Source: Flavivirga eckloniae (GTDB lineage: Bacteria > Bacteroidota > Bacteroidia > Flavobacteriales > Flavobacteriaceae). From it: 64,000 nt of DNA. The notes under the pieces are model-generated. The model saw nothing but the letters and a program-made list of their open reading frames with translations, was not told the DNA's origin and did not search any database. Positions 25,052-35,022 of the stretch are shown here, in pieces. The stretch is taken from NCBI RefSeq assembly GCF_002886045.1, contig NZ_CP025791.1, forward strand, positions 1,138,001-1,202,000, written 5' to 3'. Numbering within the stretch: the first letter of the stretch is position 1; each line of letters opens with the position of its first letter. A program made the translations under genes and the position numbers.

Positions 25052-26848
25052 TTGAACAAACTACACGTTTTACTTTTTATTCTTCTTATTGGATTTGTTT
25101 CAATAACAAAGGCACAAGAGAAAAAGAAAATAGAAATTAAGTATTCGGGATTTTTACACGTAGATGAAGAAAATTATCCGGGCGCCAAAGTTTTAACGCG
25201 CGACGATGCGCAGCAAGTACATATAGAACATAAAGGAGCCAACATGTGGTGCGATAAAGCCATACACTACGGCAAAGAAAACTTTATTGAGGCTTATGGT
25301 AATGTAATCATAAAACAAGGTGATACCATTAACATGACTTCAAAATATGTTGAGTATAGCGGTGCAACTGGCTTGGCCTTTGCCAGTGGCGATGTTATTT
25401 TAAAAGATCCAAACTCTACAATATCTTCAGACACTTTATATTTCGATCGTATTAAGCAACAAGCCTATTATAAAAATGGTGGTACGGTTGTAAAAGACTC
25501 TTCTGGAACGATTACCAGTAAAATTGGGCGCTACTACATGGCCATACCAAAATATCAGTTTGTTGAAGATGTAGTACTGGTAAACAAGGAATCAACTATT
25601 AACTCTAATTTTTTCGATTTCTATCCAGATAGTGGTTATGCTTATTTATATGGCCCTTCAACAATAACAACCGAAACAAGTGTTACCTATTGCGAAAAAG
25701 GATTTTACGACACCAAGAGTGACGTAGGGTATGCTGTAAAAAAAGCAAGAATTGATTACGACAACCGTATTGTAGAAGGAGACAGCTTATATTTTGATAA
25801 TAATACAAGTTTTGCTTCGGCAAGTAACAATATAAAGGTTACCGATACCATTAACAATAGTGTTATAAAAGGCCATTATGCCGAGGTTTTTAAAGAAAAA
25901 GATTCCGTATTTATTACCAAACGCGCTTTAGCTATTACCAAACAAGAAAACGATTCTATTTATATACACGCCGATAAGATTATGGTAACCGGCAAACCCG
26001 ATCACCGTATTGTCCGGGCTTATTACAATGCTAAACTATATAAAACCGATCTTAGCGGAAAAGCAGATTCCATATGTTCAAATCAAAAAACCGGGATTAC
26101 CGAATTAATAAACTTAGACCGATTTTCGTCCAGAGATAAGTTTTCTACCAAACGTAGACCTATTCTCTGGAATGTTGCAAACCAAATGACTGGAGATACC
26201 ATTCATTTAATTTCAAATTCCGAAACAGAACGCATAGACTCCTTAAGAGTTTTCAATAATGCCTTTATTATTAGTAAAGATACTATAAGCGAAAACGGAT
26301 ATAACCAAATTTCCGGTATGAGATTAATTGGGTTGTTTAACGACGAGAATGAATTACGACAAGTAGATATTATTAAAAACGCCCAATCTATTTTTTACAC
26401 ACGTAACGATAAGCAAGAACTTATAGGTATAGACAAAGCTAAATCCGGAAGCATATCCATGCTTTTTGCCGATGGCGATATTGAAGAATACAACAGAATA
26501 AATCAAGTTGATGGTAAACTGCATCCAGAATCTAAATACCCTGAAAAAGAAAAGATTTTAAAAGGTTTTGATTGGCGCGAAAATGAACGTCCCATGAGTG
26601 TTGAAGATCTGTTTAGTGACGACCCACCTCTGGATTTACCAGTTATAAAAGGGTTGGAAGATTATGTTCCACAAGAGGATTTCTTTGATGAAGACATGCG
26701 AAAACGTGTTGAAGCTGCCGATAAAAGGGATAAAGCTGACAAAAAGACACCTTCGAAGGCGTCAAGGCATATACCTGCTCCTATAAAAAAGGTGCCAAAA
26801 CCTGCATCAATACCAAATGTTTTAAAAAAGACTGAAGAAAAAAGTTAA
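25052..26848 (+). CDS. OstA-like (LptA/LptD N-terminal domain) LPS-transport protein
   Basis: About 598 residues. The signal peptide (NKLHVLLFILLIGFVSITKAQ) is followed by repeated OstA/LptA-type beta-jellyroll strands over about 30-480: VHIEHKGANMWCDKAIHYGKENFIEAYGNVIIKQGDTINMTSKYVEY, GDVILKDPNSTISSDTLYFD, and RIVEGDSLYFDNN. The C-terminal tail is charged and proline-rich. OstA-fold proteins bridge LPS through the periplasm to the outer membrane. In Bacteroidota this long OstA-like protein is widely conserved, but its exact place in LPS transport is not shown here. I prefer the TTG at 25052 over the TTG at 25031 because a promoter box overlaps the latter. It is followed 17 bp later by an aminotransferase. 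Confidence 0.87.
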   Translation: MNKLHVLLFILLIGFVSITKAQEKKKIEIKYSGFLHVDEENYPGAKVLTRDDAQQVHIEHKGANMWCDKAIHYGKENFIEAYGNVIIKQGDTINMTSKYVEYSGATGLAFASGDVILKDPNSTISSDTLYFDRIKQQAYYKNGGTVVKDSSGTITSKIGRYYMAIPKYQFVEDVVLVNKESTINSNFFDFYPDSGYAYLYGPSTITTETSVTYCEKGFYDTKSDVGYAVKKARIDYDNRIVEGDSLYFDNNTSFASASNNIKVTDTINNSVIKGHYAEVFKEKDSVFITKRALAITKQENDSIYIHADKIMVTGKPDHRIVRAYYNAKLYKTDLSGKADSICSNQKTGITELINLDRFSSRDKFSTKRRPILWNVANQMTGDTIHLISNSETERIDSLRVFNNAFIISKDTISENGYNQISGMRLIGLFNDENELRQVDIIKNAQSIFYTRNDKQELIGIDKAKSGSISMLFADGDIEEYNRINQVDGKLHPESKYPEKEKILKGFDWRENERPMSVEDLFSDDPPLDLPVIKGLEDYVPQEDFFDEDMRKRVEAADKRDKADKKTPSKASRHIPAPIKKVPKPASIPNVLKKTEEKS

Positions 26849-26865
26849 GGTTTAGGTTAAAAATA

Positions 26866-28044
26866 ATGACGTCTGATTTTTTTAAATATCAAGCACAAAC
26901 AACCCCTCACCCATTGGCTATGGAAATTTCCCATGCCAATGGTTCTTATATTTACGATATTAATAACAAAGCCTATCTGGATTTTGTTGCTGGTGTTTCT
27001 GCTTGCCCCTTAGGACATAATCACCCTAAAGTTATAAATGCTATTAAAAAGCAACTGGATAGCTATTTACACGTTATGGTTTATGGCGAATACATATTAA
27101 AACCAGCCGTAGAACTCACTAAATTATTAGCAAAAAACCTACCCCTCCCTTTAGAAAAAACATATTTAACCAATTCTGGTACCGAAGCTATTGAAGGTGC
27201 CTTAAAACTAGCTAAACGAGCTACTGGGAGAAGTCAAATCATAGCCGCAAATAAGGCATACCATGGCAACACCATGGGGTCTATGAGTGTTATGGGGTAT
27301 GAAGAAAGAAAACAAGCCTACAGACCACTACTTCCCGATGTGCAATTTATTTCATTTAACAATGAAGCCGATCTAGAGCACATCACCACAAAAACTGCAT
27401 GTGTTATCTTAGAAACCATACAAGGCGGTGCTGGTTTTATAGCACCTCAAAATGGGTATCTAGAAAAGGTAAGGAATCGCTGCAACGCAGTAGGTGCACT
27501 TTTAATTTTAGATGAAATACAACCCGGTATTGGCAGAACAGGAAAACTCTTTGGTTTTGAGCATTATAACTGCACTCCAGACATATTAGTTACTGGTAAA
27601 GGTTTAGGCGGCGGTATGCCTATAGGCGCTTTTACAGCATCTGCCAAACTCATGGACTTATTGCAGGATAAACCTAAACTAGGACACATTACCACTTTTG
27701 GTGGCCACCCGGTTATAGCGGCATCTGCCTTAGCGACCTTACAAGAAATTACAGAAAGCAACCTCATGCATGACGCATTGGAAAAAGAAACGTTGTTCCG
27801 TCAACTTTTAGTCCACCCGCTCATTAAAGAAGTTAGAGGTATAGGGCTCATGCTTGCTCTTATAATGACTTCAGAAGACATTGCAAATACCCTAATTCTT
27901 AAATGCCAAGAAGCAGGTTTAATACTATTCTGGCTCCTTTTTGAACCTAAAGCTGTAAGAATTACGCCTCCATTAACCATTACAAATGAAGAAATAACTA
28001 AAGGGTGTGCTATAATTATTGATGTTTTAAACAGCATCTCATAA
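26866..28044 (+). CDS. Class III PLP-dependent aminotransferase
   Basis: 392-residue fold-type I aminotransferase of the acetylornithine/4-aminobutyrate family. Visible: cofactor-site YLTNSGTEAIEGALKLAKRATGR, KAYHGNTMGSMSVMG, CVILETIQGGAGFIAPQNGYLEKVRNRC, LLILDEIQPGIGRTGKLFGFEHYNCTPDILVTGKGLGGGMPIGAF with the PLP lysine in VTGKGLGGG, and GHITTFGGHPVIAASALATL. The substrate cannot be assigned; no arginine or lysine biosynthesis genes are adjacent. It follows the OstA-like gene by 17 bp and is probably co-transcribed, an arrangement common in flavobacteria. Confidence 0.92.
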   Translation: MTSDFFKYQAQTTPHPLAMEISHANGSYIYDINNKAYLDFVAGVSACPLGHNHPKVINAIKKQLDSYLHVMVYGEYILKPAVELTKLLAKNLPLPLEKTYLTNSGTEAIEGALKLAKRATGRSQIIAANKAYHGNTMGSMSVMGYEERKQAYRPLLPDVQFISFNNEADLEHITTKTACVILETIQGGAGFIAPQNGYLEKVRNRCNAVGALLILDEIQPGIGRTGKLFGFEHYNCTPDILVTGKGLGGGMPIGAFTASAKLMDLLQDKPKLGHITTFGGHPVIAASALATLQEITESNLMHDALEKETLFRQLLVHPLIKEVRGIGLMLALIMTSEDIANTLILKCQEAGLILFWLLFEPKAVRITPPLTITNEEITKGCAIIIDVLNSIS

Positions 28045-28206
28045 CATTTTTGTCAGTTCAATGTTCTGAAAACCACAATAAAGGGTGACAAACTTAGCAA
28101 AAGGCATAGTTGTTGATTACTTTGTTAAAAACATTTGCTTTGTCTGTCGACATAAAGACAAATAGAAGCTTAAATTTATTCGAAGTAGAAACTTATAAAA
28201 GTGCTT

Positions 28207-29595
28207 ATGGAGTTTAGTCATAATGACAACAACAATTTGCCTCTATCAAAATTTGAATCGATGTTAAAAACAAACCATGTTTTGTTTTTCGATTCAGAAG
28301 AATTTGAAAACATTATTCACCACTATCTTAATCAGGGAAAGATTGCCTTAGCAAAAAAGGCTATCAAATTAGGATTAGACCAGCACACCACCTCAATTAA
28401 CTTAAGGCTTTTTAAAGTTGAAGTTTATGTATTAGAAGATAAGTTAATAGAAGCAGATACCTTACTTAACGAACTCCATAGTTTAGATCCTACGAATGAG
28501 GAAATCTACATTCAAAAAGCAAATATACTATCGAAAAAAGATGAGCACCAACAAGCCATTGATGTATTAAAAAGAGCATTAGAGCTTACCGACGATGTTG
28601 TAGACTTATACTCTCTAATTGGTATGGAGTATTTGTTTTTAGACCAATTTGAAGAAGCCAAAGTGTACTTCATGAAATGTTTGGAAGTAGATTTAGAGGA
28701 TTATTCAGCACTATATAATGTTATCTATTGCTTTGAGTTCTTAGGACAGAATGAAGAAGCCATTACCTATTTAAATATATTTTTAGATAAAAACCCGTAT
28801 TGCGAAGTAGCCTGGCATCAATTAGGAAAACAATACTACGCATTAGGCAATTATAAAAAAGCCCTTGCTGCTTTCGATTTTGCAATTATCTCAGACGATT
28901 CCTTTGTAGGAGCATACCTTGAAAAAGGAAAAGTTCTTGAAAAATTGAACCGTTACGAAGATGCTATCGAAAATTACAGTATTTCCTTAAAACTAGACGA
29001 ACCAACATCCTTCGCTTTATTGCGTATTGGTAGTTGTTACGAACAGTTAAAAAATGATAGTTTGGCAGTTCAGTACTATTATAGAACCGTACATGAAGAT
29101 CCCTTATTAGATAAAGGGTGGATTGCCATAACGAAGTATTACAACAGAAAGAAAAATTACCAAAAAGCTTTGTACTACATAAACAAAGCAATCAATATAG
29201 ACACCGAGAATGTTATCTATTGGAAACTATACTCGCAAATTAACCAACGCCTTAATCTTTACGAAGAAGCAGAACGCGGATTTAAAAAAACTTTAGAGTT
29301 AGGAAATTACGAACTCAACACATGGCTATCTCGAGGTGATTTATTAATTAAACTCGGCGAATCACAAGCCGCTATTTATAATTTTGAACAAGCTTTGGAA
29401 TTTTATCCAGAAAACGCAGAATTGGAATATCGTCTGGCAGGTTTATACTTTTCTTTAAATGAAATTGACAAAGGTACTTTTCATTTAAAAAACGGTATAC
29501 GCTACAATGAAGATTACGCTTTTATAATTGAAGAACTTTTCCCCGAAGTGTCCAATAGAATCTTGGTAAAAAAACTACTTAAAACAAGTCTATAA
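28207..29595 (+). CDS. Tetratricopeptide repeat protein
   Basis: About 462 residues made of successive TPR units from about residue 40 to the end, for example ALAKKAIKLGLDQHTTSINLRLFKVEVYV, AIDVLKRALELTDDVVDLYSLIGMEYLFLDQFEEAKVYFMKCLEVD, and AIYNFEQALEFYPENAELEYRLAGLYFSL. No signal peptide or membrane helix is seen, so it is probably a cytosolic scaffold. The ATG at 28207 is chosen over a GTG two codons earlier. It is preceded by a 162-bp gap. The function is unknown; many Bacteroidota have this long TPR protein near the OstA-like gene. Confidence 0.88.
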   Translation: MEFSHNDNNNLPLSKFESMLKTNHVLFFDSEEFENIIHHYLNQGKIALAKKAIKLGLDQHTTSINLRLFKVEVYVLEDKLIEADTLLNELHSLDPTNEEIYIQKANILSKKDEHQQAIDVLKRALELTDDVVDLYSLIGMEYLFLDQFEEAKVYFMKCLEVDLEDYSALYNVIYCFEFLGQNEEAITYLNIFLDKNPYCEVAWHQLGKQYYALGNYKKALAAFDFAIISDDSFVGAYLEKGKVLEKLNRYEDAIENYSISLKLDEPTSFALLRIGSCYEQLKNDSLAVQYYYRTVHEDPLLDKGWIAITKYYNRKKNYQKALYYINKAINIDTENVIYWKLYSQINQRLNLYEEAERGFKKTLELGNYELNTWLSRGDLLIKLGESQAAIYNFEQALEFYPENAELEYRLAGLYFSLNEIDKGTFHLKNGIRYNEDYAFIIEELFPEVSNRILVKKLLKTSL

Positions 29596-29701
29596 GCTAA
29601 CGTATCATATAATTTTGTTATCCTTTAAAGAAATTAGAGATACATTAATATAAAGTTATTCTTTCTCCCTATAGAATTTTTAATAGCAGCATATTAAAAC
29701 A

Positions 29702-29709
29702 TACCTTTG
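29702..29709 (+). promoter_or_regulatory. Bacteroidota -7 promoter box upstream of the DUF368 pair
   Basis: TACCTTTG, an exact TAnnTTTG match ending 22 bp before the ATG at 29732. It would drive the DUF368-DUF368-aroE unit. Confidence 0.5.
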
Positions 29710-29731
29710 ATTATCATTTAAAAATTAGAAC

Positions 29732-30652
29732 ATGCAAAGACGCTTAATTGATTATTTCGTTATTTCTCTAAAAGGTTTAGCTATGGGAGCAGCAGACGCC
29801 GTACCAGGGGTCTCAGGAGGTACCATTGCGTTTATATCTGGTATTTATGAAGAATTAATTTCCTCAATCAGTAATATAAACGCATCGCTTTTTAAAACAC
29901 TTTTCAGTAAAGGTTTTAAGGCCTTCTGGCAACAATTAAATGGTAACTTCCTACTAGCACTGGCATCTGGCATTATAGTAAGTTTTGTTTCTTTTATGAG
30001 GCTAGCTAAGTATTTATTAGAAAATCACCCTATTTTAATTTGGTCGTTCTTTTTTGGGCTCATAGTAGCCAGTATATATTTTGTTGGAAAACAGATCACC
30101 AAATGGAGCATACCAATAATCCTGGCTTTAATTATAGGAGCCAGTATAGCGTTTTACATTACAAGACTTCCTGCTTTAGCATCGAACGAAAGCTCAATGT
30201 TTTTGTTTTTAGCAGGTTCTATTGCTATTTGCGCCATGATATTACCTGGTATTTCAGGATCTTTTATATTAATAATACTAGGCGCCTATAAAACTCTCAG
30301 TAATGCCATTCACGATGTAGATATAAAAAAGATCGCAATCTTTGCCAGTGGTGCCGTAATTGGTCTTCTTAGTTTTAGTCATGTTTTAAAGTGGCTTTTC
30401 AAACACTATCACAATATTACACTAGCATTACTTACCGGTTTTATTTTTGGATCACTGAACAAAGTATGGCCTTGGAAAAAAACCTTAACATGGCACACAA
30501 ATTCCAAAGGCATAAAAACGCCTGTTTTACAAGAAAGCATTTCTCCTTTTTCTTTCGATGGCGAAAATCAACTTATGTTTTCCATAATTTTAATGATTGT
30601 TGGTTTTTTAACTATTTTTATTCTAGAAAAAATAGGTTCAAAAAAACAATAA
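29732..30652 (+). CDS. DUF368 (PopT-type polyprenyl-phosphate transporter) membrane protein 1
   Basis: 306-residue multipass inner-membrane protein. DUF368 shows an internal two-fold pattern of GADAVPGVSGGT-like re-entrant motifs. Here these are GLAMGAADAVPGVSGGTIAFISG near residue 15 and ICAMILPGISGSFILIILG near 165, with about eight further hydrophobic segments. Members of this family (PopT) have been shown to recycle undecaprenyl phosphate, the lipid carrier of wall and surface glycans, across the membrane. The stop abuts the ATG of a second DUF368 gene at 30653. Confidence 0.92.
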   Translation: MQRRLIDYFVISLKGLAMGAADAVPGVSGGTIAFISGIYEELISSISNINASLFKTLFSKGFKAFWQQLNGNFLLALASGIIVSFVSFMRLAKYLLENHPILIWSFFFGLIVASIYFVGKQITKWSIPIILALIIGASIAFYITRLPALASNESSMFLFLAGSIAICAMILPGISGSFILIILGAYKTLSNAIHDVDIKKIAIFASGAVIGLLSFSHVLKWLFKHYHNITLALLTGFIFGSLNKVWPWKKTLTWHTNSKGIKTPVLQESISPFSFDGENQLMFSIILMIVGFLTIFILEKIGSKKQ

Positions 30653-31669
30653 ATGGAGAGTACCAGAACACTTGCCGATAAAATTTTTCTTATTCTAAAA
30701 GGATTGGGCATGGGAGCAGCTAATAAAGTTCCCGGTGTATCTGGCGGTGTTGTTGCTTTTGTGGCTGGCTTTTACGAAGAATTTATATACTCTCTTAAAA
30801 AAGTAAACAGTAAAGCATTTAAACTATTTATAAACGGCCGGTTTAAAAGCTTTTTCAATTACATAAACGGTCGGTTTTTAGGCCTTCTCTTTTTAGGGAT
30901 GGTTATTAGCTATTTTAGTATTTCTAAAGTTTTAGATTATTTAATAAAGCACTACGAGCTTTATGTTTGGAGTGTTTTCTTCGGAATGATTGTCGGCTCC
31001 ATTTATTACATCAATAAAGATTTTAAAGATTGGAATTATAAAACCTACACATCCTTAGCCATTGGAATCATAGTAGGTTTAGGCATTAGCTTTTTTAACC
31101 CAGCAAAGGAAAACGATAATCTTTGGTTTGTATTCTTTTGCGGCATCATAAGCGTATCTGGCATGACACTTCCTGGGTTTTCCGGGTCTTTTATACTTAT
31201 ACTCCTTGGTAATTACGTATTACTACTGGTAGATTCGGTAAATGCGCTTTACGACACTTTTTATGAAATTCTAGGAGGAAATTTCACCTTTGTTAATAAT
31301 ACAGAACGCATAAGAATGCTTAAAGTATTAGTCGTATTTACCTTAGGGTCTATAACCGGTTTGGTTACTTTTTCGCATGCCTTAAGCTATATTTTAAAGC
31401 ACTACAAGAGTATAACATTATCTGCCATTATAGGCTTTATTATTGGGTCGTTAGGGGTTGTATGGCCATGGAAAGAAACAACATATAAAAAAGCTACAGA
31501 TGGCAGCTATGTATTAGATTCTACAGGCCAAAAAATAATAGAAAATTACGAGCGCTTCATACCAGAACTAAATACTGAAACTTATTACGCCATAGCATTC
31601 ACGTTTTTAGGAATTATTATTGTATTGGCTTTAGAATGGTATGGACAAAAAACTAGAAAAAATAAATGA
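30653..31669 (+). CDS. DUF368 (PopT-type) membrane protein 2
   Basis: 338-residue paralogue of the preceding gene. Both signature loops are present (GLGMGAANKVPGVSGGVVAFVAG near residue 17, SGMTLPGFSGSFILILLG near 175), followed by FSHALSYILKHYKSITLSAIIGFIIGSLGVVWPWKE. The insertion of about 30 residues after the second loop (DTFYEILGGNFTFVNNTERIR) is not in the first copy. It starts directly after the first gene and overlaps aroE by 4 bp (ATGA), so the three genes are translationally coupled. Two tandem copies suggest either heteromeric use or lipid-carrier specialisation; that is inference. Confidence 0.92.
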   Translation: MESTRTLADKIFLILKGLGMGAANKVPGVSGGVVAFVAGFYEEFIYSLKKVNSKAFKLFINGRFKSFFNYINGRFLGLLFLGMVISYFSISKVLDYLIKHYELYVWSVFFGMIVGSIYYINKDFKDWNYKTYTSLAIGIIVGLGISFFNPAKENDNLWFVFFCGIISVSGMTLPGFSGSFILILLGNYVLLLVDSVNALYDTFYEILGGNFTFVNNTERIRMLKVLVVFTLGSITGLVTFSHALSYILKHYKSITLSAIIGFIIGSLGVVWPWKETTYKKATDGSYVLDSTGQKIIENYERFIPELNTETYYAIAFTFLGIIIVLALEWYGQKTRKNK

Positions 31670-32403
31670 ACAAATTAGGATTATTAGGCAAGGATATCTC
31701 ATACTCGTTTTCGAGAACATATTTTAAAAAGAAATTCGAAAACGAAAACATAACAAATACAACCTACGAAAACTTCGATATAAAAAGCATCGATTTATTT
31801 CCTTCCATAATAAAAAACACATCAGACTTAAAAGGTTTAAACGTAACAATTCCGTACAAAGAAGTTGTTATGCCATACCTTGACAAAGTAAACAAAAAAG
31901 CAAAGGCTATTGGCGCAGTAAACACAATTAAAGTTACTAAAAAAGGGAAACTGGTAGGATACAATACAGACTGTTACGGGTTTAAAAAATCCATTGAACC
32001 TTTTTTAAAACCACACCACAAAAGCGCTTTAATTTTAGGTACAGGAGGTGCCAGTAAAGCCATAGCATATACCTTAAAAAAATTAGGCATTACGTATCAA
32101 TACGTATCAAGAAAACAATCTGAAGGTATTGGTTTTACCTACGATTTGTTAACAGAAGATGCCATAAAACAACATCAAATAATTATAAATTGCACACCGC
32201 TGGGAACATTTCCTAATGTAGACGATTGCCCTGATATCCCATATCAAGCCATATCCAACCAACACATTTTATTCGACCTAATATATAATCCAGAAGAAAC
32301 TAAATTCCTAAAATCTGGCAAATCGAACGGTGCTATAACAATTAATGGGTTAAATATGTTAAAATTACAAGCCGAAAAAGCTTGGTCTATATGGAATTTA
32401 TAG
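31666..32403 (+). CDS. aroE: Shikimate dehydrogenase
   Basis: 245-residue NADP-dependent enzyme reducing 3-dehydroshikimate to shikimate in aromatic amino-acid and folate synthesis. Motifs: LGLLGKDISYSFSRTYF (substrate site SxS), LKGLNVTIPYKEVVMPYLD with the catalytic lysine, VGYNTDCYGFKKSIEPF with the catalytic aspartate, and the NADP loop ALILGTGGASKAIAYTLKKLG. It is shorter than the E. coli enzyme (about 272) but typical for Bacteroidota. It overlaps the second DUF368 gene by 4 bp. Confidence 0.95.
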   Translation: MNKLGLLGKDISYSFSRTYFKKKFENENITNTTYENFDIKSIDLFPSIIKNTSDLKGLNVTIPYKEVVMPYLDKVNKKAKAIGAVNTIKVTKKGKLVGYNTDCYGFKKSIEPFLKPHHKSALILGTGGASKAIAYTLKKLGITYQYVSRKQSEGIGFTYDLLTEDAIKQHQIIINCTPLGTFPNVDDCPDIPYQAISNQHILFDLIYNPEETKFLKSGKSNGAITINGLNMLKLQAEKAWSIWNL

Positions 32404-32511
32404 ATAAAATGCGTTTGTAATAGTTAAAACCCCTTCTTAATCTTTGTAAATACTAGACTTGTTAGTATCTTTAAAGTCGAAAGTATTTGATGAACCTTAA
32501 CATTTTTCAAA

Positions 32512-34776
32512 ATGTCTGATATTAACAAACTTCAAGAAGTAGGGGAAAGTAACGAAGATAAAACCGTAAGTCAATCTAAAAACGACTCAACGAATGACAC
32601 TTCACAAGAAATAGATAACACTCAAAAAGCAGATACTGCCAATCCTGAGGAAACGATTAATGTAACTAATGAAGTTGTTGAAGAAGCCCCAAGTGAAAGT
32701 GATGAAACGCCTAATGCAAGCGAAGATGTTGGGACAGATGAAAAAACTGAAGCTTCAGTAACAGAAGAAAGTAACACTGAGGTTACAGATCAAACCGATG
32801 AAAGCTCAGCGCCTGAGGTTGAAACCCAAAAAGTAGAAACTGCTGCCACTCCAGAGGAAGTAGATAACACTTCCACCGAACCGACTAATGAAGCTCCGGA
32901 TGAAGCCATTGAAAAGCCAGATACAAATGAAAATGTTGAGGCAGAGAAAAAGGATGAAACTTCTGAGGCAAAAGAAAATGATGAAGTTATTAATGAAATA
33001 GAAGAGTCTAACGCCGAAGACGCCGAAGACGAAGGTAACAAAGAGCGACACACTATAGAGGTTAAAGAGTACGATGGCATGTCGTTAGAAGCTTTAGCTA
33101 TTGAGTTAGAGAAGCTTATAAAAAACGAAAAAGTACAAGCTATAAAATCTCATGTAGATAAGATAAATAATGTATTTAAAAGCAAGTTTCAAGCTCTTAT
33201 AGACGAAAAAAAGGAAGAATTTTTAAATGATGGCGGCAACGAAATCGATTTCTACTACTCTTCCCCTATTCAAAAAAGGTATAAGGAAGCTTACAGAGGC
33301 TATAGAAAAAAGCTAAACGAGCATTACCAAAGTTTAGAAAAAAACCTAAAGCAAAACTTAGTTGATAAACTCGCGATTATTGAAGAATTAAAAGGCTTAA
33401 TTAATCTCGAAGAGAACATAAATACCACGTACAAACACTTTAAAGAATTACAAGAACGTTGGCGTGCAACAGGACCTATTCCAAGAGACAAGTACAATAA
33501 TGCCTGGAATAGTTACCACCACCATGTAGAGATATTTTACGATTTCTTACACCTAAACAGAGACTTACGCGATTTAGATTTCAAACATAACTTAGAAAAG
33601 AAGTTAATGATTATTAATCGTGCTGAAGAATTGGCTCAGGATGATAATGTAATGCGTGCTTTTAGAGAGCTGCAAGAGTTACATAAAATGTGGAAGGAAG
33701 AACTTGGACCTGTAGCTAGAGAGCACAGAGAAGAGATTTGGGAACGCTTTAAAGCTGCCACAAAAATTATTAACGATAAACGACAGGTTTACTACCAAGA
33801 AATAGATAAGGTCTACGAAAAAAATCTTGAAACTAAGCTTGAGATTATAGCTGGTATTGATGCTATTAACACACAAGAAAGCAAATCGCACAGTGCTTGG
33901 CAAAAGAAAATCAAAGAAGTTGAAGAACTACGTAATGCGTTTTTTAATGCTGGAAAAGTTCCTATAAAAGTAAACGAAAGTACATGGGCTAAATTTAAAG
34001 AGTCTGTACGTCATTTTAACAGACAAAAAAATGCGTTTTACAAAGGACTTAAAAAAGAACAGTACAAAAATCTACAGCTCAAATTAGATTTAATTAAAAT
34101 AGCCGAAGATAACAAGGACAGTGAAGATTTTGAAACTATCACGCCTTTAATGAAGAAAATCCAAAGTGATTGGAAAAAAATCGGCCACGTCCCTAGAAAA
34201 GACAGTGATAAAATCTGGAAGCAATTTAAAGCAGCATGTAACTATTATTTTGATAAACTACATACCAAAAGAAATGCTGCAAGTCAAGAAAATATTGATG
34301 CCTTTAATAAAAAGAATGAGTTCTTAAATACCCTAAAAGATTTAGAATTATCAGGGTCTAAGGATGAAAATCTGGCAGCTATAAAAGAACAAATCGCAAA
34401 GTGGAGAAACATTGGAAAAGTACCTAACGACAAACGCTATATAGAAGGTAAGTTTCAAAAAGCGATTGATGGCTTGTTTGCTAGCTTAGAAATGGATAAG
34501 AACGAGGTTGAAATGATTAAGTTTGAAAACAAGCTGGATAATATCAACGAGTCTGATGTCGATCACAGAAATTTAGACAATGAACACTCCTTTATTCGTA
34601 AGAAAATAGACGAGGTAAAAAGTCAAATCAACCAGTTGGAAAACAATTTACAGTTTTTCACCAATGTTAATGACGACAACCCGCTTGTAAAGGAAGTGCA
34701 TCAAAACATTAAAACTCATAAAGAAGCTCTTAAGCTTTGGGAAACCAAGCTTAAAAAAATTAAAGGGTTTTATTAA
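32512..34776 (+). CDS. DUF349 domain protein with long acidic N-terminal tail
   Basis: 754 residues. Residues 1-180 are a low-complexity, disordered tail rich in Glu, Asp, Thr, Ser and Asn. The rest is at least five DUF349 helical repeats of about 75 residues, each with a conserved tryptophan motif such as LQERWRATGPIPRDKYNNAWNSYH, LHKMWKEELGPVAREHREEIWERF, WAKFKESVRHFNRQKNAF, IQSDWKKIGHVPRKDSDKIWKQF and IAKWRNIGKVPNDKRYI. It is predicted to be long coiled-coil helices and cytosolic. The molecular role of DUF349 is not established. It has a 108-bp gap to aroE and may be transcribed separately. Confidence 0.92.
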   Translation: MSDINKLQEVGESNEDKTVSQSKNDSTNDTSQEIDNTQKADTANPEETINVTNEVVEEAPSESDETPNASEDVGTDEKTEASVTEESNTEVTDQTDESSAPEVETQKVETAATPEEVDNTSTEPTNEAPDEAIEKPDTNENVEAEKKDETSEAKENDEVINEIEESNAEDAEDEGNKERHTIEVKEYDGMSLEALAIELEKLIKNEKVQAIKSHVDKINNVFKSKFQALIDEKKEEFLNDGGNEIDFYYSSPIQKRYKEAYRGYRKKLNEHYQSLEKNLKQNLVDKLAIIEELKGLINLEENINTTYKHFKELQERWRATGPIPRDKYNNAWNSYHHHVEIFYDFLHLNRDLRDLDFKHNLEKKLMIINRAEELAQDDNVMRAFRELQELHKMWKEELGPVAREHREEIWERFKAATKIINDKRQVYYQEIDKVYEKNLETKLEIIAGIDAINTQESKSHSAWQKKIKEVEELRNAFFNAGKVPIKVNESTWAKFKESVRHFNRQKNAFYKGLKKEQYKNLQLKLDLIKIAEDNKDSEDFETITPLMKKIQSDWKKIGHVPRKDSDKIWKQFKAACNYYFDKLHTKRNAASQENIDAFNKKNEFLNTLKDLELSGSKDENLAAIKEQIAKWRNIGKVPNDKRYIEGKFQKAIDGLFASLEMDKNEVEMIKFENKLDNINESDVDHRNLDNEHSFIRKKIDEVKSQINQLENNLQFFTNVNDDNPLVKEVHQNIKTHKEALKLWETKLKKIKGFY

Positions 34777-34829
34777 TCTAGAATGCATTATAGCGTACTA
34801 AACTAGAACCATTTAGAACAGAAATTATA

Positions 34830-34857
34830 ACTCACGATTTTGCCTAAGATCGTGAGT
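34830..34857 (+). terminator. Hairpin after the DUF349 gene
   Basis: Perfect 9-bp stem ACTCACGAT / ATCGTGAGT with a 10-nt loop, 53 bp after the DUF349 stop. The T-tract is weak, so termination efficiency is uncertain. Confidence 0.55.
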
Positions 34858-35022
34858 ATCATTTACATTTTCAGATTCGAATCGATCGTAAACCTATTAA
34901 AAAACCTTCTTCATTTATCTTATTTGAAGAATATTCACTGCATACTTTTCTTTTAATTATAATGCTAGGTAATAGTAATCGGAACAATTATTGTAGTAAG
35001 CTTCATGTTCAAATCTTAAAAA

